Source of the DNA: Nevskiaceae bacterium
GTDB lineage: Bacteria; Pseudomonadota; Gammaproteobacteria; Nevskiales; Nevskiaceae
Assembly (NCBI GenBank): GCA_008012115.1
Contig: SSEB01000003.1
Location: 372,001 to 436,000, forward strand
Length of the DNA: 64,000 nucleotides
Direction: 5' to 3'
The translations under genes were made by a program, and so were the position numbers. A model generated the notes under the pieces. The model ran no database searches and had not been told where the DNA came from. It saw nothing but the letters and a program-made list of their open reading frames with translations. Below are positions 33,881-43,278 of the stretch, piece by piece (the first letter of the stretch is position 1; every line of letters starts with the position of its first letter).

Positions 33881-36022
33881 TCAGAACGAATAGGCCACGC
33901 TCAGCGAAAAGTTGTCGCGGTCGATCAGGCTGTTGTTGCGGCCGCCGCCCCAGTACCACTCGTATTGCACGTGCCCGCTGAAGTTCTGGGTGAAATTGAC
34001 GTCGGTGCCGACGATGGCCTGGGAGCGCCCGGCGATGAAGTTCTGGTTGGGCGAGGGCGCGATGCCGGTCATGTCGTGCAGCAGGATGATCTGCGGCTTG
34101 AGCGACCAGCCGAAGATCACGTCGTTGTATTCCATCAGGGTGATCGAACGCAGGCCCCAGGCGAAGCGCGTGGCGAAGCCGGTGGTCTGCTGCGTCGGAT
34201 TGATGTGGCGCGAATCGGGCTTGCCGTCCGGCGTGCCGGTGCCGTCGGCGCCGGGGCCGTGGTGCGTGTCGTAGGCGACGCCGGTCTCGATCTGCAGGCG
34301 GTCCAGCGACGGCAGGTTGTAAATCTGCGTGAATCCGGCCTCGATGATTTCGATGATCTGGTCGGCGCCGAAGGGGTTGCTGGAGAAGGCGCGGATGCCG
34401 GTGAGGTCGAGCTGTCCGACCTTGAAGCGTTCGTAGCCGCGCAGCAACTGGTGCGGCTGCACCTCGGCGATGCCGCGATACCGCGTGAGGAAGCCGGGGA
34501 AGGCGCTGCCGGCACCGGGCAGCGTCAGCGCCTGCGGGCCCGGCAGGGTGATGCCCAGCGGCGTCACGAAGCTGTTGAGATTCTGGTCCTGCGCCGGCAG
34601 CGCCGGCTGCAGGCCGCCAAACACCACGTCGCTGATCTGCACCTGCAGTGGCAGGTTGGGACGGTAGGAGTATTCCCCCGACACCGCCCAGGGGCCGATG
34701 TTGGTGTTGAAGCTGACGCCGAACAGGTGGATGTTCTCCGGATAGTCCAGGAACACTTTCAGCGTGTCGATCGGCGCCGGCTCCAGCGGCGCCTGGCCGA
34801 CCAGGCCGAACTGCTGCTGCAGCTGCGCCGTCATGCTGCCGTTGAAGCCGTGGCAATCCACCATCGCCTTTGCTGCGTTGCCGGAGTAGCGCGCGCAGGA
34901 GTTGTCGGCGGCCAGCACGCTCGCGTAGGGCAGGCGGCTGTGATAGTTGAGGAAGTAGAAGCCCAGTTCCGTGCCGTTGTTGAGCCAGTCGGCGTTGTAG
35001 CCGAGCTTGGCGCCGTACTGGCCGCCGTTTTTCGGATGGCCGTAATCGTCCGGCAGGATGCGCGTGCTGAACGAGGTTGAGGAGATCAGTCCCAGGATCG
35101 CCGTCGGTGCTGCCGGCGAGGGCTTGGCCGGCGTCGCCTTCTGGTGCGGGTCTTCGGGAAAGGCGCCGAGGCTGATCATCGCGTATTCGCCGCCGCCGGC
35201 GATGTCGCTGGTGGAGAAGAAGCTGCCGGAGGCATCCGGCTGCACCGGCGTCCAGCGGAACTGGTAGAGCAGGTCCAGGCTCAGGCCATCGGCCACGTCG
35301 AAGGACAAAAGACCCAGCGGCACCGGCTGGAAGATCTGGTTGATCTGCGCGCCGGGCATGTGCAGGAAGGCGCCGTTGGGCGGCGTGATCTCGTTGAGGC
35401 TGTTGAGCGCGATCAGCGTGCTTTCACCCCAGCGCACGTTCTGCTGACCGAGGGAAAAAACCGCGTTGTGGCCGGCGAGCGAGAAGTTGTACTGCCCGTA
35501 GGCCTCCATCAGCCGCACGTCGCGCGCAAACACGCTCAGCGTGCGGCTGTTGCGTTCCGTGTAATCCGGCTGGTACAGCGTGTTGGTGTGATGTTCGCGG
35601 TGCCGCGTGTTGGCCGGGTCGTAGTAGGCGATGCCGCGTGCGCGCAGCAGGAAATCGCCACGGGCGATCTTGAAGTCGGCATCGAGCATCTGCGTCGCGG
35701 CGACGATGCTGTGCTTGTCATAGTTGAGGTCGCCGTTGTCGCCGTTGACGCCGAAATAGGCGCCGGTGGCGTCGACCAGTCGCTGGTTGGGTCTCGGATC
35801 GTTGGTGAACGACAGGCAGTTGTCGATGTCGCAGAGATGCTGCTGGCCCGGCACGTTGAGCTTGCCGATGAGGTTGTTGTTGCGGTCCTGCATGCGCAGG
35901 GTCAGGCCGCTGGAAAAGCGGCCGTTGAGCGTCATCGCCCAGTCGTTCCACTGATAATCCAGGGCCTGTGCCTGGGCGGCGAACAGGAACAGCGCCGCTG
36001 GCAGCCATCGCGTCGGGTGCAT
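33881..36022 (-). CDS. DUF1302 family outer-membrane protein
   Basis: 713-residue exported protein with signal peptide (MHPTRWLPAALFLFAAQAQA) and a beta-rich body ending in Phe (LSVAYSF), the outer-membrane assembly signal. Motifs such as MTLNGRFSSGLTLRMQDRNN and SLGQQNVRWGESTLIALNSLNEI are typical of DUF1302. These proteins are widespread in degraders of hydrophobic compounds, usually beside a DUF1329 lipoprotein; no DUF1329 partner is here, though an MMPL transporter is present at 15.8 kb. A role in uptake of steroids or other hydrophobic substrates is likely but inferred. A good AGAGGAGA precedes the ATG. Confidence 0.88.
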   Translation of the reverse strand: MHPTRWLPAALFLFAAQAQALDYQWNDWAMTLNGRFSSGLTLRMQDRNNNLIGKLNVPGQQHLCDIDNCLSFTNDPRPNQRLVDATGAYFGVNGDNGDLNYDKHSIVAATQMLDADFKIARGDFLLRARGIAYYDPANTRHREHHTNTLYQPDYTERNSRTLSVFARDVRLMEAYGQYNFSLAGHNAVFSLGQQNVRWGESTLIALNSLNEITPPNGAFLHMPGAQINQIFQPVPLGLLSFDVADGLSLDLLYQFRWTPVQPDASGSFFSTSDIAGGGEYAMISLGAFPEDPHQKATPAKPSPAAPTAILGLISSTSFSTRILPDDYGHPKNGGQYGAKLGYNADWLNNGTELGFYFLNYHSRLPYASVLAADNSCARYSGNAAKAMVDCHGFNGSMTAQLQQQFGLVGQAPLEPAPIDTLKVFLDYPENIHLFGVSFNTNIGPWAVSGEYSYRPNLPLQVQISDVVFGGLQPALPAQDQNLNSFVTPLGITLPGPQALTLPGAGSAFPGFLTRYRGIAEVQPHQLLRGYERFKVGQLDLTGIRAFSSNPFGADQIIEIIEAGFTQIYNLPSLDRLQIETGVAYDTHHGPGADGTGTPDGKPDSRHINPTQQTTGFATRFAWGLRSITLMEYNDVIFGWSLKPQIILLHDMTGIAPSPNQNFIAGRSQAIVGTDVNFTQNFSGHVQYEWYWGGGRNNSLIDRDNFSLSVAYSF

Positions 36023-36112
36023 AGCGTTCTCCTCTTTTCCGCGGGCGCCTCCATTGGACGCCCGTTGTTTCGCACGGGCCGCCGTCTTGGCGGCGGCCTT
36101 GTTGGAAGCGGC

Positions 36113-36748
36113 TCAATCCAGGCCGATTCTCTGATGAAATTCTTCGAGCACGCGCTCCACCGGCGGCTCCAGCGTCAGGCCGCCGCTGTTGAGGAAGCCG
36201 GCGATCATCACGTAGTGGCCGATCAGGATCACGATCTCGATCAGCAGGCGTTCATCGTAGTACGCGGCCAGTGCCTGCCAGGTCGCGTCGCCGACGACGG
36301 ACGCCGTGGCCAGTTCGTCGCAGGCCTGCATCAGGGCGCGCAGGCGCGGGTCGTCGAACGCTGCGGGCCCGCGCGAGACCGCCACGATCTGCGCGTCGCT
36401 GACGCCGACGCGCAGCGCGATGTCGACATGCTGACCCCACTCGTAGCGGCTGCGGCAGTTCCAGGCGGTGCGCAGGATGATCATCTCGCGCTCCTGCGCC
36501 GGCAGGCGGCCGCCGGGCATCAGGCGCGAGGCGAACAGCAGCCACGGCCAGAACAGGCGCGGATTGCGATGCAGCACCGCGAAGATGTCCGGCACCTGGG
36601 CGCGACCGAAACGCCGCGCCGCCAGCGACATGCCGCGGAACAGCAGGCCGCGCGCTGCCGGCGGCGGTGGGGGCAGGCGGGTGGCGTGCTGGTGCCAGCC
36701 CGGTGCCGGGGCGAGGCCGCTCATGGTCTTCGGCTCACGGGCCTTCAT
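36113..36748 (-). CDS. Carboxymuconolactone decarboxylase / AhpD-like family protein
   Basis: All-helical protein of about 211 residues. The core PAQEREMIILRTAWNCRSRYEWGQHVDIALRVG carries the conserved Cys and His of the family but lacks the first Cys of the CxxC peroxidase motif, so it is more like the non-redox CMD branch. Starts at 36748 (overlapping the end of the AraC gene) and 36724 are both possible. Its position between an AraC regulator and a DUF1302 porin suggests a catabolic lactone or ring-fission role, not demonstrable from sequence. Confidence 0.78.
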   Translation of the reverse strand: MKAREPKTMSGLAPAPGWHQHATRLPPPPPAARGLLFRGMSLAARRFGRAQVPDIFAVLHRNPRLFWPWLLFASRLMPGGRLPAQEREMIILRTAWNCRSRYEWGQHVDIALRVGVSDAQIVAVSRGPAAFDDPRLRALMQACDELATASVVGDATWQALAAYYDERLLIEIVILIGHYVMIAGFLNSGGLTLEPPVERVLEEFHQRIGLD

Positions 36749-37853
36749 GGCGGTGCTCGCGTTGACGGATACGGTATTCGCCCGGCGTGATGCCGGCCCG
36801 CTGCTTGAACCAGCGCAGGAAGGCCTGGTGCGACTGGAAGCCAAGCTCCTGGGCGATGCGTTGCAGGGCGTCGTCACTGCCGGTCAGCCGTGCCTGCGCC
36901 TGCTCCAGCCGCACGCTGTCGAGCAGTTCGCGGTAGCCGGTGCCCGAGGCCTGCAGGCGCCGGTGCAGGCTGCGGCTGCTGGTGCCGAGCTGGCGCGCGA
37001 CCGCCTCCTGGGTCGGTGTGCCGTCGAGGATCATCGCGCGCAGCAGCTGCCGCACCTGGTCGGTGAGCGAGGTCTGCTGGCCGCGCTGTTCGAGAATCTG
37101 CCGCGCGTGCCGCTCCATCATCTCGCGCACGAAGGCATCGCCATGATGCATGCGCGTGCTCAGCGTCGAGGACGGGATGACGATGCAGGACGCCGGCTTG
37201 TCGAAAAACACCGGGCATTTGAAGAAGTCGAAATACTCGCGCACCCGTTCGGCGTCGGCAGGCGCGGCATGCGCAAAGTGCACCGCCGCCGGCAGGTGCC
37301 GCTGCTCCGGCAGCAGCAGGCGGTAGAGCACGGTGACGGCGCCGAGTACGTATTCGGTGGCGTGGCGGCGGAACAGCGGGCTGCCGGTGAGGCAGTCCCA
37401 GCGCAGCCGCACGATGCCCGGCTCGCGCACGATCGAGGTGTGGCCGATATTGCTCAGCAGGCCGTTGTAGCGCGAGGCCACGTCCAGCACGTCGGCGAAG
37501 GTCGGGCAGGCCTGCAGGATGTAGCCCATCACACCGAAGGTGGCGGGCTGGATCGCTTCGGCCAGATGCAGGCCCATCAGCGGATCGCCGTAGCGGCTGG
37601 AGAGCGTGGCCAGCAGGGTCTCGATGGCGCTGAGTGGCACCACGCCCTCGGCATCGGCCAGGCGGTCGCGCGCCAGGCCGACGGCGCCGAGCAGTTCGTC
37701 CACGCGCAGGCCGGCGGCTTCGCCGCGCGCGATCATGTGCTGGACATGGCGCACCGACACCCAGCCCTGGGCGGGATTCTTGGCGGCGTTCGGCGTCGAT
37801 GCGTTCACAGGCGCGAGGGCGGGTTCCAGGTGAGCCGCATCGTGGCACAACAA
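36735..37853 (-). CDS. AraC-family transcriptional regulator (arabinose-binding-domain type)
   Basis: 372 residues. N-terminal ligand-sensing domain of the OruR/MmsR-like kind (about residues 45-240; GYILQACPTFADVLDVASRYN). C-terminal double helix-turn-helix from about residue 260 (TQEAVARQLGTSSRSLHRRLQ, then IAQELGFQSHQAFLRWFKQRAGITPGEYR). Its end overlaps the CMD gene. It is divergent from an SDR gene across 117 bp that contains direct repeats suited to AraC binding. It probably controls the SDR/CocE genes, the CMD/DUF1302 genes or both. Confidence 0.9.
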   Translation of the reverse strand: MLCHDAAHLEPALAPVNASTPNAAKNPAQGWVSVRHVQHMIARGEAAGLRVDELLGAVGLARDRLADAEGVVPLSAIETLLATLSSRYGDPLMGLHLAEAIQPATFGVMGYILQACPTFADVLDVASRYNGLLSNIGHTSIVREPGIVRLRWDCLTGSPLFRRHATEYVLGAVTVLYRLLLPEQRHLPAAVHFAHAAPADAERVREYFDFFKCPVFFDKPASCIVIPSSTLSTRMHHGDAFVREMMERHARQILEQRGQQTSLTDQVRQLLRAMILDGTPTQEAVARQLGTSSRSLHRRLQASGTGYRELLDSVRLEQAQARLTGSDDALQRIAQELGFQSHQAFLRWFKQRAGITPGEYRIRQREHRHEGP

Positions 37854-37870
37854 AAGCCACTCTGGACATG

Positions 37871-37900
37871 CTGGCCGAATTGGATACCGGGACTGGCCGA
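37871..37900. promoter_or_regulatory. Direct repeat, candidate AraC-type binding site
   Basis: CTGGCCGA occurs at 37871-37878 and again at 37893-37900, a 22-bp period (about two helical turns), each copy followed by AT-rich bases. It sits between the divergent AraC and SDR genes. Spaced direct repeats are the usual binding form for this regulator family. Confidence 0.45.
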
Positions 37901-37969
37901 TTTCGAGCCTGTCGCCGCCGCCGGGGCCTTCCTACCATGCGGCTATCCCCAGCCCGTCGCGGACCCGTC

Positions 37970-38851
37970 ATGCCCACGCCCAGCTTCGCCCATCAGAAAT
38001 GCTTCGTCACCGGCGCCGCCAGCGGCATCGGCCGCGCCACCGCGCAGGCCCTGGCCGCCGAGGGCGCCGAGCTGTTCCTGACCGACATCAACGCCACCGG
38101 CCTCGCCGCCGTGGTCGAAGGGATACGCAGCGAGGGCGGCACGGTGACCATGAGCCGCGCCCTCGATATCGCCGACCATGCGGCGGTGCGCGCGTACGCC
38201 GACGACATCCACCGCGAGCACGGCGCGATGGACGCGGTGTTCAACATTGCCGGCATCTCGGTCTGGGGCACGGTCCACAACCTCGGCCATGATCACTGGC
38301 GTCGCGCCGTCGAGATCAACCTGATGGGCCCGATCCACGTGATCGAATGCCTGGTGCCGCCGATGGTGGAGTCCGGCCGCGGCGGCCGACTGGCCAACGT
38401 GTCCTCGGCGGCGGGCCTGTTCGGGCTGCCGTGGCACGCCGCCTACAGCGCCAGCAAGTTCGGCTTGCGCGGCGTCTCCGAGGTGCTGCGCTTCGACCTG
38501 CGCCGCTACGGCATCAAGGTCAGCCTGATCTGTCCGGGCGGCGTCGATACCGGCCTGGTGCAGACGCTGGAGATTCCTGGCATCGACACGCAGCATCCGA
38601 AAGTGCAGGCGCTGCGTGCGCGGTTCCGCCGCCATGCGGTGACGCCGGAGCGCGCCGCCGCCGCGATCCTGCGCGGCGTGCGCCGGGGCGACTATCTCGT
38701 GTTCACCTCGCCGGATATCCGCATCGGCTACTGGTTCCAGTGCAAGCTGCCGCTGTTTTACGAGCTGGCGATGCGCTTTCTCAACGGCCGCCTTTATGCG
38801 CTGGCCGAAAAGGCCGGTGCGCAGGTGGCGGGGCCGGGCGCGCAGCCGTGA
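37970..38851 (+). CDS. Short-chain dehydrogenase/reductase
   Basis: 293 residues. Cofactor motif TGAASGIGRA, Asp in LFLTDINATG (NAD preference), NIAG in place of NNAG (VFNIAGIS), catalytic Ser in LANVSSAAG and Tyr/Lys in YSASKFGLRG. The C-terminal 70 residues (IRIGYWFQCKLPLFYELAMR) are hydrophobic and may associate with membranes, as in some steroid and acylglycerol SDRs. The start at 37970 is preceded by a weak RBS; an ATG 33 bp upstream is open. The stop overlaps the GTG start of the CocE gene. Confidence 0.87.
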   Translation: MPTPSFAHQKCFVTGAASGIGRATAQALAAEGAELFLTDINATGLAAVVEGIRSEGGTVTMSRALDIADHAAVRAYADDIHREHGAMDAVFNIAGISVWGTVHNLGHDHWRRAVEINLMGPIHVIECLVPPMVESGRGGRLANVSSAAGLFGLPWHAAYSASKFGLRGVSEVLRFDLRRYGIKVSLICPGGVDTGLVQTLEIPGIDTQHPKVQALRARFRRHAVTPERAAAAILRGVRRGDYLVFTSPDIRIGYWFQCKLPLFYELAMRFLNGRLYALAEKAGAQVAGPGAQP

Positions 38852-40620
38852 AACGCGGGCGCCTGTGCATCGCGGCGTGGCTGGCGGCGCTGCTGCTGGC
38901 CGGCTGCGGTACCAGCGCACCGCCGGCCACCGGCGGACACAGCGGCAGCGCGTCGCCGCAGGTGACGCAGGATGTCCGGTTCACCGCCTCCGACGGCATC
39001 ACCCTGAGGGTCAAGATCGGCGGACGCGGCGCCCTCGCGCCCAGACCGCTGATTGTCGAATTCAGTCCTTACGATCCCGGCTGCTGCGCCGAGTACGCGG
39101 GGCCGGACTACAACTACCTGCAGGTGCACATCCGCGGCACCGGCGACAGCGACGGCGGCTTCGACGCGCTCGGCGCACGCTCGCAGCAGGACGTGGTGGA
39201 AGTGCTGGACTGGGCCTGCCGACAGCCCTGGAGCAATGGCACGGCTGGCGTCTACGGCTTTTCCGCCAGTGCCATCATGATCTACAACGCCCTGCACCTG
39301 CGGCTGCCGTCCTGCGTGAAGTCCGCGGTGCTGATGGCCGGCACGCACGAGTTGTACCGCGACCTGCTGTATCCGGGCGGCATTCCCAACATTGCCGCCG
39401 GCACCTTCGTGCTGGTCGGCATTGGCGGCCCGGCCGCCAGCGAGAGCTTCAGCCGTCTGCAGCGCAACCCGCTGGAGAGCGTGCTGCCGACCACATTGGC
39501 GATGTTCGATGTCGGTCTCGAGTATCTGCAGCATCCGACGCTGGATGACTGGTGGCAGGAGCGCGGCACGCGCGGCGATGTCAACCACCTGCCGATCCTG
39601 ATGATCACCAGCTTCTACGACGTCGAGCCGCGCGGGCCGTTCCAGGCGTTCCAGCAGTTGCGCAGCGATGGCGCCCACCTGTTCGTCTACGGCGCCCATG
39701 ACGGTGCACCGGCCGGTACCGAAGACGCACGCTACAACGAGCAGAGCGCCTGGTACGACCATTACCTGCGCGGCATCGACAATCGCGTCGAGCAGCATCC
39801 GCGGGTGCAGATGCTGTTGTCGGACGGCGACCGCCTGGATTATCTCGCCGGGAAATTCCTGGCCTACGACAGCAGCGACTGGCCGGTGCCCGGCACGCGC
39901 TGGCAGGCGCTGGCGCTGGACCCGGCGCGCAGCGGCACGGCGCAGTCGATCAACGACGGCTCGCTGACGCTGGGCGCGCCGGCGGCTTCGGCGATGCAGA
40001 GCTATCCCGAGATCGCCTCGCTGCCCACGGAAACCGACCCGCACACCACCGGCGTGGTCGGCGCCATGACTTTCGGCAGCTACAGCTTCAACACGCTGAT
40101 GACGGCGATTCCGCAACTGGCCGACATGACGCTGATGGAGCCGCTGAGCCTGTCCTACACCAGCGCGCCGCTGACGCAGGACGTGATGTCGGCCGGCCCT
40201 GTCAGCCTGGAGATCACGCTGTCGAGCAGCGCACCGGAGACGGACGTGTATGCCGTGATGGCTGATGTCTCACCCGATGGCCGCGCGCATCCGGTGGCCA
40301 CCGGCCGCCTGCGCAGCGCCTATCCCGATGTCGATCCGGAGCGTTCGCTGAAGGACGCGGACGGTGACATCGTGCAGCCCTACGGCGTCTATGCTGCCAA
40401 GAACGACGCGGCACCGCTGGCGGCGCGGCCCTACCGCGTCGAGTTCTGGCCCATCGGCAACCGCTTCCGCAAAGGCCACCGCCTGCGTCTCTACCTGGTC
40501 GGCGTGTCGGCCTACCACCTGCCGGCGCTGCCGGGCGTCGTTAACGTCAGCGTCGGCGCCAACAGCGGTGCGCGCCTGCTGCTGCCGGTGCTGCCGGGCA
40601 GCGCGCTGCAGCTGAACTGA
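38848..40620 (+). CDS. CocE/NonD-family hydrolase, probable lipoprotein
   Basis: 590 residues with GTG start at 38848 overlapping the SDR stop. This start gives a lipoprotein signal, MKRGRLCIAAWLAALLLAGC. The alpha/beta-hydrolase domain follows (VQVTQDVRFTASDGITLRVK) with RGTGDSDGGF, the nucleophile elbow GFSASAIM, and the His-containing YGAHDGAP. The C-terminal jelly-roll X-Pro dipeptidyl-peptidase-like domain begins near residue 330 (VSLEITLSSSAPETDVYAV). The family cleaves esters and amides. Likely substrates are steroid or other esters processed in the periplasm, inferred from context. Confidence 0.87.
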   Translation: MKRGRLCIAAWLAALLLAGCGTSAPPATGGHSGSASPQVTQDVRFTASDGITLRVKIGGRGALAPRPLIVEFSPYDPGCCAEYAGPDYNYLQVHIRGTGDSDGGFDALGARSQQDVVEVLDWACRQPWSNGTAGVYGFSASAIMIYNALHLRLPSCVKSAVLMAGTHELYRDLLYPGGIPNIAAGTFVLVGIGGPAASESFSRLQRNPLESVLPTTLAMFDVGLEYLQHPTLDDWWQERGTRGDVNHLPILMITSFYDVEPRGPFQAFQQLRSDGAHLFVYGAHDGAPAGTEDARYNEQSAWYDHYLRGIDNRVEQHPRVQMLLSDGDRLDYLAGKFLAYDSSDWPVPGTRWQALALDPARSGTAQSINDGSLTLGAPAASAMQSYPEIASLPTETDPHTTGVVGAMTFGSYSFNTLMTAIPQLADMTLMEPLSLSYTSAPLTQDVMSAGPVSLEITLSSSAPETDVYAVMADVSPDGRAHPVATGRLRSAYPDVDPERSLKDADGDIVQPYGVYAAKNDAAPLAARPYRVEFWPIGNRFRKGHRLRLYLVGVSAYHLPALPGVVNVSVGANSGARLLLPVLPGSALQLN

Positions 40621-40645
40621 GCGTGACGATACCGGCGCGATGCGC

Positions 40646-41425
40646 TCAGGTGCCCGGCGCGCCGGGAAAGCCGACGTAGTACTGGCCGGTGAGCATGCCG
40701 CCATCGACGGCGATCTCGGCGCCGCACAGATAAGATGACTCGTTGCTGGCCAGGAACAGGCTGGTGCGCGCCACTTCCTCCGGCTCGCCGACGCGCTGCA
40801 GCGGCACCATGGTGTAGCGCTTGTTCACCTCGGCTTTTTCCTGCGCGTAAGGATTGCCCATGGCGGTGTCGATGCCGCCGGGGTGCACCGAGTTGACGCG
40901 CACGCCCTTGTGGCCGAACTCCATCGCCGCCACGCGCGTGAGGCCGCGGATGCCCCACTTGCTGGAACAGTACGCGCCGAGGCCGTTGGCGCCCTTCATG
41001 CCGTCGGCCGAGGAGATGTTGACGATGCTGCCCTTGCCGCGCGCCACCATGCGTGCGCCGACCAGCTTGGTGCCGAGGAAGGTGCCGTTGAGATTGATGC
41101 CGATGACGCGCTCGAAGTCGGCCAGGCTGGTGTCGGCGATGGTGCGGAACAGCAGCACGCCGGCGTTGTTGACCAGCACGTCGATGACGCCGAAGGCGGC
41201 CTCGGTCCTGGCAATCACGTTTTGCCAGCTGGCTTCGCTGGACACGTCGTGATGCACGAACAGCGCGCGGCTGCCGAGTTCCTTCGCCAGCTTCTCGCCG
41301 TCGGCATCGAGCACGTCGGCGATGATCACCTTGGCGCCCTCGGCCGCGAACACGCGCGTGGTGGCAGCGCCCATGCCGCGCGCGCCGCCGGTGATGATCG
41401 CCACCTGGTCCTGTAATCTGCCCAT
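40646..41425 (-). CDS. SDR, hydroxysteroid-dehydrogenase-like
   Basis: 259-residue classical SDR beginning MGRLQDQVAIITGGARGMGA, with acidic VIIADVLDADG for NAD(H), NNAG, catalytic Ser in VNISSADGMKG, Tyr/Lys in YCSSKWGIRG, and the loop HPGGIDTAMGNPY. The family resembles 3-alpha(20-beta)-hydroxysteroid dehydrogenases and is close in style to the SDR at 50.5 kb. A GAGGAGA precedes the ATG. It is convergent with the CocE gene, with a 25-bp gap, and divergent from the YceI gene. Confidence 0.88.
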   Translation of the reverse strand: MGRLQDQVAIITGGARGMGAATTRVFAAEGAKVIIADVLDADGEKLAKELGSRALFVHHDVSSEASWQNVIARTEAAFGVIDVLVNNAGVLLFRTIADTSLADFERVIGINLNGTFLGTKLVGARMVARGKGSIVNISSADGMKGANGLGAYCSSKWGIRGLTRVAAMEFGHKGVRVNSVHPGGIDTAMGNPYAQEKAEVNKRYTMVPLQRVGEPEEVARTSLFLASNESSYLCGAEIAVDGGMLTGQYYVGFPGAPGT

Positions 41426-41554
41426 GCCGCTCTCCTCGTTGATGGTGCTGATGCGATGACCGACATGCTTCCACCCGCGGGCCGCCGCAGCCTCGTCCAT
41501 ATGCAGGGGTACCGGCGCGCGGCGGACCGTCATTTGCGCGCTGCGGCGACGCGC

Positions 41555-42256
41555 ATGATCTTGGGCGCGACCCTGCTGCTGGCGGCCTGCCAGAGCCTGC
41601 CGCCACCGGCGCCCGGCGCCGCGCCGGAAGCGGCCTGGCCCGACCTCGCCGTGACCTATCGCGCCCAGGCCGCAAGCGCCACGGTCTACGCGCTGGACCC
41701 CGCCGCCTCGCAGGTGCGCATCTACGTCTACCGCGCCGGCGCCGCCGCCCGCTTCGGTCACAACCATGTGCTGACGGTGCCGCGCTTCGAAGGCTATGTC
41801 GCCGTGCCCGGCGACGACGCCTCGGCCGCGCACTTTGAACTGCGCGTGCCGCTGGAGGCGCTGGTGGTGGACGAGCCCGCGGCACGCGCCGACACCGGCG
41901 GCAGCTTCGCCGGGGTGCGCTCTGAAGCCGACATCGCCGGCACGCGCGCCAACATGCTGGGCGAGCGCGGGCTGGACGCGGCGCGGTTTCCGCAGATGCG
42001 CCTGCGCTCGCTCGCCGTCGAGGGCGACTGGCCGCGCCTGCTGGCGCGGGTGGCCGTGACGCTGCACGGCGTCACGCACGAGGAGCCGGTGGCGCTGACC
42101 GTGACGCGCGAGGCCGGCCGCCTGCACGTTGCCGGCACGCTGATCCTGCGCCAGCGCGATTACGGCATCGAGCCGTTCTCCGCGCTGGGCGGTCTGCTGC
42201 AGGTGCAGGACGCGGTGACGGTGGACTTTGCGCTGACGGGCGCGGTCTCGGGTTGA
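41555..42256 (+). CDS. YceI-family lipoprotein
   Basis: The ATG at 41555 gives a lipoprotein signal MILGATLLLAACQS; a longer frame from 41456 would bury it. The mature protein has the YceI lipocalin-like beta barrel: VYALDPAASQVRIYVYRAG, FGHNHVLTVPRFEGYV, MRLRSLAVEGDW and LHGVTHEEPVALTV. YceI proteins bind polyisoprenoid-type lipids in the periplasm. It faces a cytochrome b561 gene convergently; YceI and b561 are frequent neighbours, which supports a joint, still undefined, membrane redox role. Confidence 0.83.
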   Translation: MILGATLLLAACQSLPPPAPGAAPEAAWPDLAVTYRAQAASATVYALDPAASQVRIYVYRAGAAARFGHNHVLTVPRFEGYVAVPGDDASAAHFELRVPLEALVVDEPAARADTGGSFAGVRSEADIAGTRANMLGERGLDAARFPQMRLRSLAVEGDWPRLLARVAVTLHGVTHEEPVALTVTREAGRLHVAGTLILRQRDYGIEPFSALGGLLQVQDAVTVDFALTGAVSG

Positions 42257-42347
42257 GCGTGAATCACCTGCAAGCTGCGCTTTGCTCGAATCGCACCCCG
42301 CAGGCAGCGGCTGGCGCTGGGTGGTCCCGCCGGCGCGTCAAGCGCGC

Positions 42348-42917
42348 TCAGTGCCGGCCGAAGGGAAACATGCGGCGCAGCACCGCGTGCCCGCCGAGTT
42401 CATGCAGCACCGCCATGCTGGCGTGACCGATCAGGTAGGCCCAGACCAGGGTGGTGACGGCCTCGTGCGTCTCGGCGAAGGCTTCCGCCACATCCTTGTT
42501 GGACTCTTCGAACACCAGCCAGCCGGCGCCGGTGGCCGCCGCGCCGAGCACCGCCATCAGGCCCAGGCCGTGCACGGCGCTGGACAGCGCGCTGTCGGCG
42601 GGGATGGCGCCCAGGTCCAGCCGCAGGGCCGCCCGCAGCGCATCCCGCGCATCGTGAAAGACGGCGATGCGCCGGTCGCGGTGGAACCAGGGCACGAGCC
42701 GGGCCAGCGGCGTGTCGGCCTTGCGCAGCAGCGCCCACAGCCAGAACAGCGTCACCAGGCCCAGCGAGATCAAGCCGCCGGTTTCGTGCAGCTCGAAGGC
42801 GAAATTCTCCGGCTTGCCGTCCAGCGGCGCCTGCATGAAATTGCTGATGACCAGCTGGTGGATCACCGCCAGCGCCAGCGCGGCATGCAGCAGGCGCGTC
42901 CAGATATTCTTTTTCAT
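42348..42917 (-). CDS. Cytochrome b561-type membrane protein
   Basis: 189 residues from the ATG at 42917 (MKKNIWTRLLHAALALAVIH); an upstream extension is Arg-rich and unlikely. Four transmembrane helices with His residues placed for two b haems: RLLHAALALAVIHQL, FELHETGGLISL, SSAVHGLGLMAVL and HEAVTTLVWAYLIGHASMAVLHEL. Probable di-haem electron-transfer protein of the inner membrane. Located opposite the YceI gene. Its upstream region (42918-43118) carries no other gene and ends at repeat copy 5. Confidence 0.85.
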   Translation of the reverse strand: MKKNIWTRLLHAALALAVIHQLVISNFMQAPLDGKPENFAFELHETGGLISLGLVTLFWLWALLRKADTPLARLVPWFHRDRRIAVFHDARDALRAALRLDLGAIPADSALSSAVHGLGLMAVLGAAATGAGWLVFEESNKDVAEAFAETHEAVTTLVWAYLIGHASMAVLHELGGHAVLRRMFPFGRH

Positions 42918-43118
42918 GCGGCGAACCGGCTCCAGGCGATGAGAGGGCAAGGGCGTGCGGATGCGGGCAACCGCTGCCCGCACGGCACCGGCGAAGGATA
43001 CGGGGAATGAAACCGCGTTTGCGACAGGGCGTCATTGATATGCGTCAATCGGCCACGATGCCGCTGATGCCATCGGCGCCGGCCGCCCGCAATGCCTTTG
43101 CGGCAGGCATGGACGCGT

Positions 43119-43228
43119 CACCCGCTGTGGCCAGTTTCCCCAGGGAAACTGTTATTAAAAATACATCAAATGTAAAAATGTAAAATAAAAAATCACATCA
43201 CCGGATGCGCCATGACCGAGAGCGGGTG
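43119..43228 (+). repeat. Concentric palindromic intergenic element, copy 5 of 6
   Basis: 110 bp. Ends CACCCGCT (43119-43126) and AGCGGGTG (43221-43228). The 46-bp AT core is 43151-43196 (GTTATTAAAA to AAAAATCAC), with shared centre. The left spacer contains TTTCCCCAGGGAAA, itself palindromic. The core is A-rich on the plus strand and less symmetric than in copies 1-4, matching copy 6. It lies 51 bp beyond the stop of the ABM gene. Confidence 0.85.
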
Positions 43229-43278
43229 GCGCCCTTCGGGCCGGAGAAGGCGTCCCCGTAGTGCGGTTCTCGTCCGCC

